Assembly (NCBI RefSeq): GCF_036226405.1
Contig: NZ_CP108464.1
Location: 5,270,001-5,334,000 of the forward strand
Length of the DNA: 64,000 nt
Reading direction: 5' to 3'
Source: Streptomyces sp. NBC_01260
GTDB taxonomy: Bacteria; Actinomycetota; Actinomycetes; Streptomycetales; Streptomycetaceae
The position numbers and the translations under genes are program-made. Below are positions 30,450 to 38,513 of the stretch, piece by piece. The notes under the pieces are model-generated. The model was given only the letters and a program-made list of their open reading frames with translations. It ran no database searches and was not told the origin of the DNA. Numbering within the stretch: position 1 is the first letter of the stretch; each line of letters begins with the position of its first letter.

Positions 30450-32093
30450 GTGATCCGACGACGAAGACCCGGGGTGACCGGTCTGCTCGCTGCCTGCTTC
30501 GTACTGTCGCTGGGCTGTGTCGGGGCCGCCGCGCCGCTTCCCCCGCACCTCGCCACGTCGGCCGCGGCCGGCACGGTCGCCCCGACCGTCCACTGCACCC
30601 TGCCCGCGGGGCAGGGTGAGGCGACCGGGCCGCAGGAGATGACCGTCGAGCTGTCGCCCGCGGTCGTCGCCCCGGGCGGCAAGGTGCATGCCAAGGTGAC
30701 GCTCGGGGCGTCGCCCGCCACCAGTGCCATCGCGCTGGAGGACGTGCCGACCATCCCCAGCCTCGACCTCGCGATGTCCGGCGGGGCCACCGGCACCGTC
30801 ACTGTGCGGGGCGCCGAGTTCACCATGGACGTCCCGGCCGGGGAGCCCATCGAGATCCCGGAGTACGAAGGCGACTTCCTGGTTCCGGTGGATGCCTCCG
30901 GTGAGATCTCGCTCGCTCCGGTCCGCACCCTGACCCAGACCAAGGTGCTCGGATCGGTCTTCGAGACACCGTGCGACGTCGTCGGCGACGTGGGCAGCGT
31001 CGGCACCGTCACGGCGGAGGGTTCCGCTTCCGAGCCCGCCACCCTGACCGCCCCCGCCGATCCGGTGCGTCCGAACACCGCGGTCAAGCTGCGCGGTTCG
31101 CAGTGGACGCCGGGCGCCTCCCCCGTACCGTCGCTCTGCTCGGTGGGCGGTGGCGGCTGCGATCCGCTGAAGTTCGTCTCGCACACCCTGAGGATCGATT
31201 CCTACGGCACGCTCACCGGCACCGCGACCCTCGGCGAGGCCGGGGCGGTGCCCGACGGCAGATACGAGGTGAAGGTCAACGACGGCACGAAGGAGGCCAC
31301 CGCACCCCTCACCGTCAAGGCCGTCGCGGCCGGCAACCGGGAGATCTCGCTGTCCTCGGACAGCGGGCCGGTCGGCAGCGTGGTCACCGTCAGCGGCCGC
31401 AACTACAACCCGGACCGCTGGATCAACGTCATCGGCCTCGATGCGGCGGGCACCGGGCTCGACGACAGCGCGGTCTACGTCAAGAGCGGTCCGGACGGCA
31501 CCTTCGCCGTCGAGTTCACCGTCATCTCGGATGCCGTCGTCGCCGTCCAGGCCGACGAGGGCAACGACCCGGCGACCGTCCGCACGGCGCCGTTCACCGT
31601 CACCACCGAGGGCGGCGGTGGCGGCGGTGAGAGCGAGCAGCGGCTGACCACCGAGGTCAGGGCCGGGACGCTGTCCATGACCCAGGCCGGTGACACCGTC
31701 GACTTCGGCACCACGGTCCTGGGTACGGACACCGGGGTGCAGAAGGCCCGGCTCAACCGGGTGGAGGTGGAGGACGCCCGCGGCGTCAACAGCGGATGGT
31801 CGCTGACCGCCACCCTCACCGGCTTCAGGAGCGCCGACGGGCACACCATCCCGGCCGACGCCGTGCGATGGACACCGGCCTGCACCGCGCAGTCCGGGAG
31901 TGTGGGGGCGCCGGTGGCCGGATCGCCCGCCGCGCTCGGGAGCGAGGCGGCGAGCCTCTGCCGGATGAATCCGGACGGATCACGTCCGTTCACCGGCGGC
32001 CGGTTCGACGCCGATGCCGGTCTCTCGCTCACCGTTCCCGAATTCACCCGGCCCGGAGATTACAGCGCCACCCTCACCCTGACCCTGCTGTAA
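30450..32093 (+). CDS. Secreted multi-domain protein ending in a WxL-like domain
   Basis: 547 residues. After a signal peptide (VTGLLAACFVLSLGCVGAAA) comes a domain bounded by Cys49 and Cys175 (TVHCTLPAGQGEATGPQEM to TPCDV), then two immunoglobulin-like repeats (second: GPVGSVVTVSGRNYNPDRW), a Gly-rich linker, and from about residue 400 a domain like the Firmicutes WxL wall-binding domain: GTLSM, DFGTTVLG, VEDARGVNSGWSLTATLTGF (Trp450), ending DYSATLTLTLL. The distal WxL is degenerate. Start chosen as GTG 30450 (AAAGGG, 6 bases); ATG 30435 is an alternative. Probably a cell-surface protein; function unknown. Confidence 0.8.
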   Translation: MIRRRRPGVTGLLAACFVLSLGCVGAAAPLPPHLATSAAAGTVAPTVHCTLPAGQGEATGPQEMTVELSPAVVAPGGKVHAKVTLGASPATSAIALEDVPTIPSLDLAMSGGATGTVTVRGAEFTMDVPAGEPIEIPEYEGDFLVPVDASGEISLAPVRTLTQTKVLGSVFETPCDVVGDVGSVGTVTAEGSASEPATLTAPADPVRPNTAVKLRGSQWTPGASPVPSLCSVGGGGCDPLKFVSHTLRIDSYGTLTGTATLGEAGAVPDGRYEVKVNDGTKEATAPLTVKAVAAGNREISLSSDSGPVGSVVTVSGRNYNPDRWINVIGLDAAGTGLDDSAVYVKSGPDGTFAVEFTVISDAVVAVQADEGNDPATVRTAPFTVTTEGGGGGGESEQRLTTEVRAGTLSMTQAGDTVDFGTTVLGTDTGVQKARLNRVEVEDARGVNSGWSLTATLTGFRSADGHTIPADAVRWTPACTAQSGSVGAPVAGSPAALGSEAASLCRMNPDGSRPFTGGRFDADAGLSLTVPEFTRPGDYSATLTLTLL

Positions 32094-32119
32094 CGGGGTC
32101 GCTGGGAAAACCCTTCCGG

Positions 32120-32162
32120 ACGCCCGTCTGCTCCATACGGCAATGGAGCGGACGGGCGTTTC
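32120..32162 (+). terminator. Terminator between the two secreted-protein genes
   Basis: ACGCCCGTCTGCTCCAT pairs with 32143-32159 apart from one mismatch, followed by TTT. It lies 27 bases after the first gene, so the second gene may depend on read-through or its own promoter. Confidence 0.7.
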
Positions 32163-32211
32163 CCATTCCGCATTCGGATCAGTCACATTCCGCTTCCTTT
32201 GGAGGAGTCGT

Positions 32212-34230
32212 ATGTTCGCGCATCGCAGACCCATCGGTACGAGAAGGCAGGGTGGCTCGGCATTACGCCGCGCCGTCGCCCTCGGCGCCACGACCCTGCT
32301 CGTCTGGACCGGCGGATCCGCCGCCCTGGCACCCCTCGCACACGCCGGCACGGTCACCCCGACCGTCCACTGCACCCTGCCCGCCGGTCAGGGCGAGGCG
32401 ACCGGGCCGCAGGAGATGAACGTCGTCCTCACCCCCGACGTCGTCGACCCGGGCGGCAAGGTCCATGCGAAGGTGACGCTCGGCCCGTCCCCCGCCACCA
32501 GCGGGCTCAGCCTCAGCGACGTGCCCACCACCCCGAGCATCGACCTCGCGATGTCCGGCGGCGCCACCGGCACGGTGACCGTCACCGGACCCCAGGTCTC
32601 CCTCGACGTCCCGTCCGGGAAGCCGATCGAGATCCCGCCGTACGAAGGGGACTTCATCATTCCCGCCAATGCGAGCGGACCGATCTCCTTCACCCCGCTG
32701 CGCAATCTGACCCGCACGAAGGTGCTCGGCTCCAACTACGAGACACCGTGCGTCGTGACGAGCGGCGGCGGGTCCATCGGCACCGTGACCGCGGAGGGCA
32801 GCGCCGGACAGCCGGCCACGCTGATCGCCCCCACCACCCCGGTGCGGCCGTCCACTCCGGTCACCCTGGCGGGCAGCCGGTGGACCCCGTCCGCCACCCC
32901 CGTACCCTCGCTCTGCGCGGCGGACGGCGGCGGCTGCGACCCCGCCAAGTTCGCCGGCTCATCCCTCGCGATCAACGGCTCCGGGCAGCTGACCGGCAGC
33001 GCCGTGCTCGCGGGGGCGGGCGCCGTGCCGGACGGCTCCTACCTCGTCAAGGTCGGTGACGGTACGAAGGAGGCGACCGCGCCCCTGACCGTCCGGGCCT
33101 TCGTCCCCGACGGGTCCCGCGCGATCGCGCTGTCCCGCGGCAGCGGGCCGGTCGGCAGCGTCATCGCCGTCACCGGGAGCAACTACTTCCAGGACCGGTG
33201 GATCAACACGGTCGGCCTCGACGCGAGCGGGGCGACCCTCGATGACACCGCCGTCTATGTGAAGAGCGGGCCCGACGGGAAGTTCAGTGTCGACTTCACC
33301 GTCTCGGACCCGGCGATCGCCGCGATCCAGGTCGACGAGGGCAATGACCCGGCGACCGTGCTGACCACGCCGTTCACCGTGACCGAGGCCACCGCGACGC
33401 TCTCGGCGGGCACGGCCAAGGTCAAACCGGGCGGGGCCATCGGCGTCTCCGGTGGCGGCTGGCCGTCCGGCGTCACCCCGGCCGCCGCGCTGTGCGCCGC
33501 CGACGGCAGCGGCTGCGACGCGGCCCGCATCAGCGGCTCCACACTCCGGATCGCCGCCGACGGCACCCTCGCGGGTACGGTCACCGTCGCCGGAGCCACC
33601 CCGCGCGCCGTGCACGCGCTCCGCGTCACCGCGGGCGGCTCACAGGCCCTCACCCAGCTGACGGTCTCCCCGACCTTCGTCGTCCTCACCCCGGCGACCG
33701 GGCCCAAGGGCACCGCGGTCACCGTCCTCGGACAGGGCTTCGCGAAGGTGGCGACCGTGTCGATCGTCGGACTGCGGGCGAACGGCTCGCAGACCTCCGA
33801 CCCGGTGCGGACCAAGGTGGTCGGCCTTGACGGGGCGTTCTCGCAGACCTTCACCGTCAACGCGGCCGACACCGTCGCGATCCGGGTCCGCGAGGTCCTC
33901 GTCAACCCGCGCACCGAGACGGCCGCCTTCACCGTCCAGGACGGCACGGCCCCGGCCGGAGCGTCGTTCGCGCTCTCGCCGCCCGAAGGACCGGTCGGCA
34001 CAGTGGTCCAGGTGACCGGACGCGGCTTCGCGCCCGTCGCCACGGTCTCCGTGACCGGACGCACCGCGGACGGGAAACAGACCGCCGACTCCTACGTCAC
34101 CCGGATCATCGGACTCGACGGCACCTTCGCCCTCAACTTCACCGTCCGGGACCCGGCCACGAAGTCGATCCGGGCCTGCGAAGTACTGGTGAACGGTAAA
34201 ACTGTCCAGCAATTGTTCACCGTGAGTTAA
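32212..34230 (+). CDS. Secreted multi-repeat protein, paralogue of the upstream gene
   Basis: 672 residues. Signal peptide near 20-47 (ALGATTLLVWTGGSAALAPL). The first 360 residues align with the upstream protein, including an identical 19-residue stretch TVHCTLPAGQGEATGPQEM (Cys54). The WxL-like end is absent. Instead there are further immunoglobulin/IPT-like repeats: ATLSAGTAKVKPGG, FVVLTPATGPKGTAVTVLGQ and FALSPPEGPVGTVVQVTGRG. Ribosome site GGAGGAG lies 5 bases before the ATG at 32212. Likely made by duplication of the neighbour. No membrane anchor or sortase signal is visible. Function unknown, perhaps adhesion or wall assembly. Confidence 0.82.
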   Translation: MFAHRRPIGTRRQGGSALRRAVALGATTLLVWTGGSAALAPLAHAGTVTPTVHCTLPAGQGEATGPQEMNVVLTPDVVDPGGKVHAKVTLGPSPATSGLSLSDVPTTPSIDLAMSGGATGTVTVTGPQVSLDVPSGKPIEIPPYEGDFIIPANASGPISFTPLRNLTRTKVLGSNYETPCVVTSGGGSIGTVTAEGSAGQPATLIAPTTPVRPSTPVTLAGSRWTPSATPVPSLCAADGGGCDPAKFAGSSLAINGSGQLTGSAVLAGAGAVPDGSYLVKVGDGTKEATAPLTVRAFVPDGSRAIALSRGSGPVGSVIAVTGSNYFQDRWINTVGLDASGATLDDTAVYVKSGPDGKFSVDFTVSDPAIAAIQVDEGNDPATVLTTPFTVTEATATLSAGTAKVKPGGAIGVSGGGWPSGVTPAAALCAADGSGCDAARISGSTLRIAADGTLAGTVTVAGATPRAVHALRVTAGGSQALTQLTVSPTFVVLTPATGPKGTAVTVLGQGFAKVATVSIVGLRANGSQTSDPVRTKVVGLDGAFSQTFTVNAADTVAIRVREVLVNPRTETAAFTVQDGTAPAGASFALSPPEGPVGTVVQVTGRGFAPVATVSVTGRTADGKQTADSYVTRIIGLDGTFALNFTVRDPATKSIRACEVLVNGKTVQQLFTVS

Positions 34231-34567
34231 CGCCGGTTCACCTCCGGTGTACGGAGCGTTGCGAGGGCGTCGGCCGACATGGACGCGCGTAGATGTGCGG
34301 AATTCGGCCGATGCCCCGCTGACCGGCACTTATGCTCTTCCGACACAAGCGCTTTTCCGCAGGCGCCCGGATTCTGGACGAGGTCTTCCGCTGAGCGGAC
34401 TGGCTCGCTACTGTCCCAAAAATGTGAACGCCCCGTGGCAACGCCGCCGCGGAGCGCAGCCGGTGCCTTGGCCAGGCCGGCGGCCTCTCCGTGCGTCGCC
34501 GCTGGGACCGGTGGCGCACAATCCGTGGGAACCAGCCGCCGCCGCTCACCAAAGAGGAGAGGGCGTC
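34231..34567. other. Intergenic region upstream of the IclR regulator
   Basis: About 340 bases without a convincing gene. A possible promoter is TTCCGC (34386-34391), a 17-base spacer and TACTGT (34409-34414), about 150 bases before the IclR start. Confidence 0.35.
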
Positions 34568-35209
34568 GTGACCGCGGAGACCTCGCAGACGCTCGACCGA
34601 GGACTGCGTGTCCTCAAACTGCTTGCCGACACCGACCACGGACTGACGGTCACCGAGTTGTCCAACAAACTCGGCGTCAACCGCACAGTGGTCTACCGTC
34701 TGCTCGCAACCCTGGAGCAACACACCCTGATACGTCGTGACTTGGGCGGACGGGCCAGAGTCGGCCTGGGCGTGCTGCGCCTGGGCCGTCAGGTGCATCC
34801 GCTCGTGCGGGAGGCCGCGCTGCCCGCGCTGCGCTCCCTGGCCGAGGACATAGGGGCCACGGCCCACCTCACTCTGGTCGACGGCACGGACGCGCTGGCG
34901 GTGGCGGTCGTCGAACCGACCTGGACGGATTACCACGTGGCGTACCGGGCCGGGTTCCGCCACCCGCTCGACCGCGGTGCCGCGGGCCGGGCGATCCTCG
35001 CCGCGCGGCAGAAGCCGGTGGGGGAGACCGCGTTCACCCTCACCCACGGCGAGCTCGAAGCCGGGGCGAGCGGCGCGGCGGCCGCACTGATGGGGGTGAC
35101 GGGGGTCGAGGGCAGCGTGGGCGTGGTGATGCTCGCGGACGCGGTCCCGGAGCGGGTCGGCCCCCGGGTCGTGGACGCGGCCCGCGAGGTCGCGGACGCG
35201 CTTCGCTAG
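34568..35209 (+). CDS. IclR family transcriptional regulator
   Basis: 213 residues. The winged helix-turn-helix is residues 5-65 (LDRGLRVLKLLADTDHGLTV, ELSNKLGVNRTVVYRLLATL), and the remainder is a shortened IclR effector domain (YRAGFRHPLDRGAAGRAILA). GTG at 34568 has GAGGAG 7-12 bases upstream. The effector domain is about 30 residues shorter than typical. Targets are not obvious; neighbours are the secreted paralogues upstream and an S16-type protease downstream. Confidence 0.88.
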   Translation: MTAETSQTLDRGLRVLKLLADTDHGLTVTELSNKLGVNRTVVYRLLATLEQHTLIRRDLGGRARVGLGVLRLGRQVHPLVREAALPALRSLAEDIGATAHLTLVDGTDALAVAVVEPTWTDYHVAYRAGFRHPLDRGAAGRAILAARQKPVGETAFTLTHGELEAGASGAAAALMGVTGVEGSVGVVMLADAVPERVGPRVVDAAREVADALR

Positions 35210-35258
35210 CGCGGGCGGCGGGGTACGGGCGCCCCGGCGCACCGGTTCCGCCCTCAGT

Positions 35259-35315
35259 CGCCGGGCGGGCTGAGGATGCCCTCAAACGCCGGGCGGGCTT
35301 GAGTTCGCCGGGCGG
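35259..35315. repeat. Three copies of a CGCCGGGCGG intergenic motif
   Basis: CGCCGGGCGG occurs at 35259, 35287 and 35306, the first two followed by GCT(T)GAG, and the second preceded by CTCAAA. This resembles a short sequence (CTCAAACGCCGG.CGGGCTGA) that recurs in Streptomyces intergenic regions. Confidence 0.5.
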
Positions 35316-35328
35316 TTAGATTGGGCGG

Positions 35329-36117
35329 GTGCTCACACGTCTCTCGCGCCCCCGCACCCTCGCCCTCTGCGCCCTCCCCGTGCTCGCCCTCTTCGGCGTG
35401 GCCGCCTTCGCGCCGCTGCCGTTCACGCTGGCGCAGCCCGGTACGACGGCGAACGTGCTCGGGGACGACCACGGCACCCCCGTGATCAGCATCACGGGCA
35501 CCCCCACCCGGCCCACCAAGGGCCAGCTGCGGATGACGACGATCGTGGCGACCGGGCCCGCCGCCGATGTCGGGATCGGTGACGTGATCGACAGCTGGTT
35601 CCGTACGGACCGGGCGGTCCTGCCCCGTGAGTCCGTCTACCCGACCGGCGGCTCCGAGAAGGAGATCGAGAAGCACAACCTCGACGACATGGTGAAGTCG
35701 CAGGACTCGGCGGTGGACGCCGCCCTGAACTATCTCGGCAAGAAGCCCGGCTCGGTCGATGTCACCCTGCACCTCGCGGACGTGGGCGGCCCCAGCGCGG
35801 GTCTGTTCTTCGCGCTCGGCGTCGTCGACAAGCTCGACGGTGACGGCTCCGGGGGCGATCTCACCGGCGGCCGCACCATTGCCGGCACCGGCACCATCCA
35901 GGCGGACGGCGCGGTCGGCGCGGTCGGCGGTGTCTCACTGAAGACGCAGGCGGCCCGCCGGGACGGGGCGAGCGTCTTCCTCGTACCGAAGGCCGAGTGC
36001 AAGGAGGCGCACGCCGAGCTCCCCGACGGGCTCCGGCTGATCCCGGTCACGACCCTGAAGGGCGCGGTCTCCTCGCTGCGGGCGCTGGAGCACGGGGGCA
36101 AGGTCCCGAGCTGCTGA
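35329..36117 (+). CDS. Secreted or membrane-anchored Lon-like (S16) protease domain protein
   Basis: 262 residues. One N-terminal hydrophobic segment (LALCALPVLALFGVAAFAPL) anchors or exports it. The C-terminal half is a Lon proteolytic domain with the Ser-Lys dyad: Ser156 in VGGPSAGLFFALG and Lys205 in GAVGAVGGVSLKTQAA. This is the YlbL-type arrangement, though the usual PDZ domain is reduced or unclear between residues 40 and 130. It has no ATPase domain. GTG at 35329 follows GGGCGG. Substrate unknown. Confidence 0.83.
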   Translation: MLTRLSRPRTLALCALPVLALFGVAAFAPLPFTLAQPGTTANVLGDDHGTPVISITGTPTRPTKGQLRMTTIVATGPAADVGIGDVIDSWFRTDRAVLPRESVYPTGGSEKEIEKHNLDDMVKSQDSAVDAALNYLGKKPGSVDVTLHLADVGGPSAGLFFALGVVDKLDGDGSGGDLTGGRTIAGTGTIQADGAVGAVGGVSLKTQAARRDGASVFLVPKAECKEAHAELPDGLRLIPVTTLKGAVSSLRALEHGGKVPSC

Positions 36118-36132
36118 CCGGCCCCCGCCCGG

Positions 36133-37527
36133 CTAGCCGCTGACCGGCGCCCCCGCCCGGCCGGTGGCCCCACCGGACCCCTCATCCGACCCTTCGTCCG
36201 ACTCCGACTCCGACCCCGGCCCCGGTCCCGACTCCGACCCCGGCCCCGCACCCGGCTCGTCGGCGGGCTCACCCGGCTCCTCGGCCGGTTCGCTGTCCAT
36301 CGTCCGCCAGGCCGGGAAGACCAGCGGGCTCAGCGTCGCGAGCAGGTACACCCCGCCCATCGCCAGCAGCGCTCCCGAGGCGCCCGCGCTCTCCACCAGC
36401 AGCCCGGCCGCCAGCCCGCCCACCGGCATGGCCAGCTCGCACCCGGCGGTGATGGCTCCGGAGACCCGGCTGCGCAGTGCGTCGGGCACGCTCCCGTAGA
36501 TCACCGTCGTCAGGATCGGGTTCAGGACGCCGCCCGCGATCCCGCTCAGCACCATCGTCACGGCCAGCGGCAGCGTCGTGCCGGTCAGCGCCGCGACCAG
36601 GAACCTCGGCGCCCCGCACAGGATCACGCAGACGCTGAACACGGCCCGCCGCGAGCAGCGGTGGCCCACGGCCCCGTACAGCAGCGCCCCGGTCAGGCCG
36701 CCCGCTCCGAACAGCGCGGTGAGCAGCCCGAGGTCGCGCGCGCCGCCCAGCTCGGCCGACGCGTGCACCGGCAGCAGCACGGCGTTCCAGCCCTGGTCGG
36801 TGCCGTTCATGAACAGGACCATCACGACGACGCCAAGCAGCAGCCGGTTGCCGAGCAAGTAGGCGTATCCCTCGCGCAGTTCACGCTTGTAGGTGGGCAG
36901 GGAGACGGGTGCCGCGGCCTTGAGGGGCTCGGCGGCGCGCACGCCCCGTACCCCTGCCGCGATGAGCGCCGCCGAGGTGAGGAAGGTCGCCGCGTCCAGC
37001 AGCAGCACGGTCTCCGCGCCGACCAGCGCGATCAGTACCCCGGCCAGCGCCGCCCCGACCATCCTGGCCCCGCGCGAGACCGCGTCGAAGAGGCTGGCGG
37101 CGCGGGGGAGTGTGGTGCCGGCGTGTTCGGCGAGGTCGGGGACCAGGACGTAGCGCGCGGTGTTGCCGGGCGTGTGGAACAGCCCGTTGACGGCCATCAG
37201 GACGCAGAGCATCCAGAAGGCGAGTGCGTCGGCGTAGTGGAGCAACGGGACCGCGGCGACGGCCAGTCCGCACACCGTGTCGGAGGCGACGGAGACCCGG
37301 CGCCGGCCGATCCGGTCGATGACGGGTCCGCCGATCAGCGCGGAGACGACGATCGGAAGGGTCGCGCAGAAGGCGACGACCCCGGCCCGGCCGGCGCTGC
37401 CGGTGGTCTCCAGGACGAACCACGGAACGCCGATCAGGGTGAGTGAAGTACCTGCTGTGGATATGGAGTTGGCCGCCAGTACGGCGACGAGCGGTACTCG
37501 GTCCGGTGTGTTCTTCCCCCCGCCCAC
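36133..37527 (-). CDS. MFS exporter, MFS_3/enterobactin-exporter type
   Basis: 464 residues, about 12 membrane segments beginning near residue 13 (VAVLAANSISTAGTSLTLIG), motif A GGPVIDRIGRRRVSVASD near 66. The C-terminus is a 50-residue Ser/Glu/Asp/Gly/Pro tail built from short repeats (GSESESDEGSDEGSGG). GTG start at 37527, only 3 bases after the small upstream ORF, which suggests coupling. With the ArsR regulator it looks like an inducible efflux unit; substrate unknown. Confidence 0.85.
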   Translation of the reverse strand: MGGGKNTPDRVPLVAVLAANSISTAGTSLTLIGVPWFVLETTGSAGRAGVVAFCATLPIVVSALIGGPVIDRIGRRRVSVASDTVCGLAVAAVPLLHYADALAFWMLCVLMAVNGLFHTPGNTARYVLVPDLAEHAGTTLPRAASLFDAVSRGARMVGAALAGVLIALVGAETVLLLDAATFLTSAALIAAGVRGVRAAEPLKAAAPVSLPTYKRELREGYAYLLGNRLLLGVVVMVLFMNGTDQGWNAVLLPVHASAELGGARDLGLLTALFGAGGLTGALLYGAVGHRCSRRAVFSVCVILCGAPRFLVAALTGTTLPLAVTMVLSGIAGGVLNPILTTVIYGSVPDALRSRVSGAITAGCELAMPVGGLAAGLLVESAGASGALLAMGGVYLLATLSPLVFPAWRTMDSEPAEEPGEPADEPGAGPGSESGPGPGSESESDEGSDEGSGGATGRAGAPVSG

Positions 37528-37530
37528 GGA

Positions 37531-37749
37531 CTAGGCCGTTCGAGGGGCGCGGGACGGTGCGGCGGACCGGTCCGGTATCAGGCGCAGGCCCATTTCGACC
37601 ATGGTCCAGCCCAGCCGGGTCCGCATGTCCGTGCGCGGGGTGCGTGGGCCGGAGTCGCTGCGGGGGTGGACGAGGCGGAAGTCATCGGCGTGGCGGCGCA
37701 GTTCGACGGAGCGGAGGTCGTGCAGCTGAAGGTGCGTCTCGGGATGCAT
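37531..37749 (-). CDS. Small hypothetical protein between ArsR regulator and exporter
   Basis: 72 residues, MHPETHLQLHDLRSVELRRH at the start, His- and Arg-rich. No known domain. It is in line with the regulator and the exporter, 53 bases after one and 3 bases before the other, and its codon use looks normal. It could be a real small protein or a leader ORF that couples translation of the exporter. Confidence 0.55.
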   Translation of the reverse strand: MHPETHLQLHDLRSVELRRHADDFRLVHPRSDSGPRTPRTDMRTRLGWTMVEMGLRLIPDRSAAPSRAPRTA

Positions 37750-37763
37750 GGCGTGGTGTTCCC

Positions 37764-37811
37764 CTCAGTCGGTCAGTCAGTTCGGTTCAGTCAGGCGGTC
37801 GGTCAGTCGGT
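37764..37811. repeat. Short-period CGGTCAGT repeats
   Basis: Imperfect iterations of (C)GGTCAGTC fill the gap between the ArsR gene and the small ORF and include the ArsR stop codon. Period is 4-8 bases. Probably slippage-derived. Confidence 0.6.
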
Positions 37812-38417
37812 GGGGCGCGGGAAGACGTGCAGATGGGTGCGGACCAGGGCGGAGCCCTCGGTGCCCTCCGGGACCCGGTCCCGGTAGCTCTCGATGAGGT
37901 CGTGGACCTTCTCCGCCATTTCCAGGGAGAGTTCGGGCGTGAGGCGCACCTTGAAGTCGCTGAGGTCGGAGGAGCGCAGCCACGCCTCGGGCCAGTCGTG
38001 AAGGGTGCCGAGCCAGGTGTTCAGCTCCTGGGTGTGCAGGCCGGCGATCTCGTGCATCACGACGCCCATGGCGCCGCGGATCTCCGGGTCCGGGTCGCGG
38101 AGGAAGTCCGCGGTGCTGTTGAAGGCGGTGCCCATGTGGACCGCCTTCCACCACCGCTCGCGGCCCTTGCCGCGCTCCGGGTCGTCCACCACGAAGCCGT
38201 ACGAGGCGAGCTGTCGCAGGTGGTAGCTGGTGGCGCCGCTCGATTCGCCGAGCCGGTCCGCGAGACTCGACGCGGTGGCCGGACCGAACTCCCGGAGGGT
38301 GTTCAGCAGCCGCAGCCGCAGGGGGTGGGCCAGCCCGCGCAGGGTGCGGGCGTTCACCATGTGGATGTTCGGGGTGCCTGCCGGGGTGTCGTCCGGCCCG
38401 GCCTCGTTCTCTGCCAT
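37803..38417 (-). CDS. ArsR-type winged-helix regulator
   Basis: 204 residues. The helix-turn-helix region is about 22-90: RTLRGLAHPLRLRLLNTLRE, SSLADRLGESSGATSYHLRQ, LASYGFVVDD. It lacks the metal-binding Cys motif, so it probably senses an organic ligand or uses its long C-terminal helical domain. It heads a three-gene minus-strand operon with the small ORF and MFS exporter. Promoter TTGCAA-17-TACGAT ends so close to the ATG that the mRNA may be leaderless. Phased operator repeats overlap that promoter, so it likely represses itself. Confidence 0.87.
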   Translation of the reverse strand: MAENEAGPDDTPAGTPNIHMVNARTLRGLAHPLRLRLLNTLREFGPATASSLADRLGESSGATSYHLRQLASYGFVVDDPERGKGRERWWKAVHMGTAFNSTADFLRDPDPEIRGAMGVVMHEIAGLHTQELNTWLGTLHDWPEAWLRSSDLSDFKVRLTPELSLEMAEKVHDLIESYRDRVPEGTEGSALVRTHLHVFPRPTD

Positions 38418-38423
38418 GCCTCA

Positions 38424-38452
38424 ATCGTAGAGTTACAAAGGAATCTTTGCAA
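38424..38452 (-). promoter_or_regulatory. Promoter of the ArsR-MFS operon
   Basis: On the minus strand TTGCAA (38452-38447) and TACGAT (38429-38424) are separated by 17 bases. The ATG begins 7 bases after the -10 box, so transcription and translation may start at the same base. Confidence 0.65.
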
Positions 38453-38478
38453 CAGGTTCTTTGCATCACTTTCTTTGG
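38436..38478. promoter_or_regulatory. Phased operator: TCTTTGC repeats with 14-base period
   Basis: TCTTTGC occurs at 38444 and 38458 and TCTTTGG at 38472, exactly 14 bases apart. The first also forms the palindrome CAAAG-GAAT-CTTTG (38436-38449). The array overlaps the -35 and spacer of the regulator promoter. Confidence 0.65.
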
Positions 38479-38513
38479 AACTCGGAACGGCGCCCGTAGG
38501 CCCCGCCGATCCC

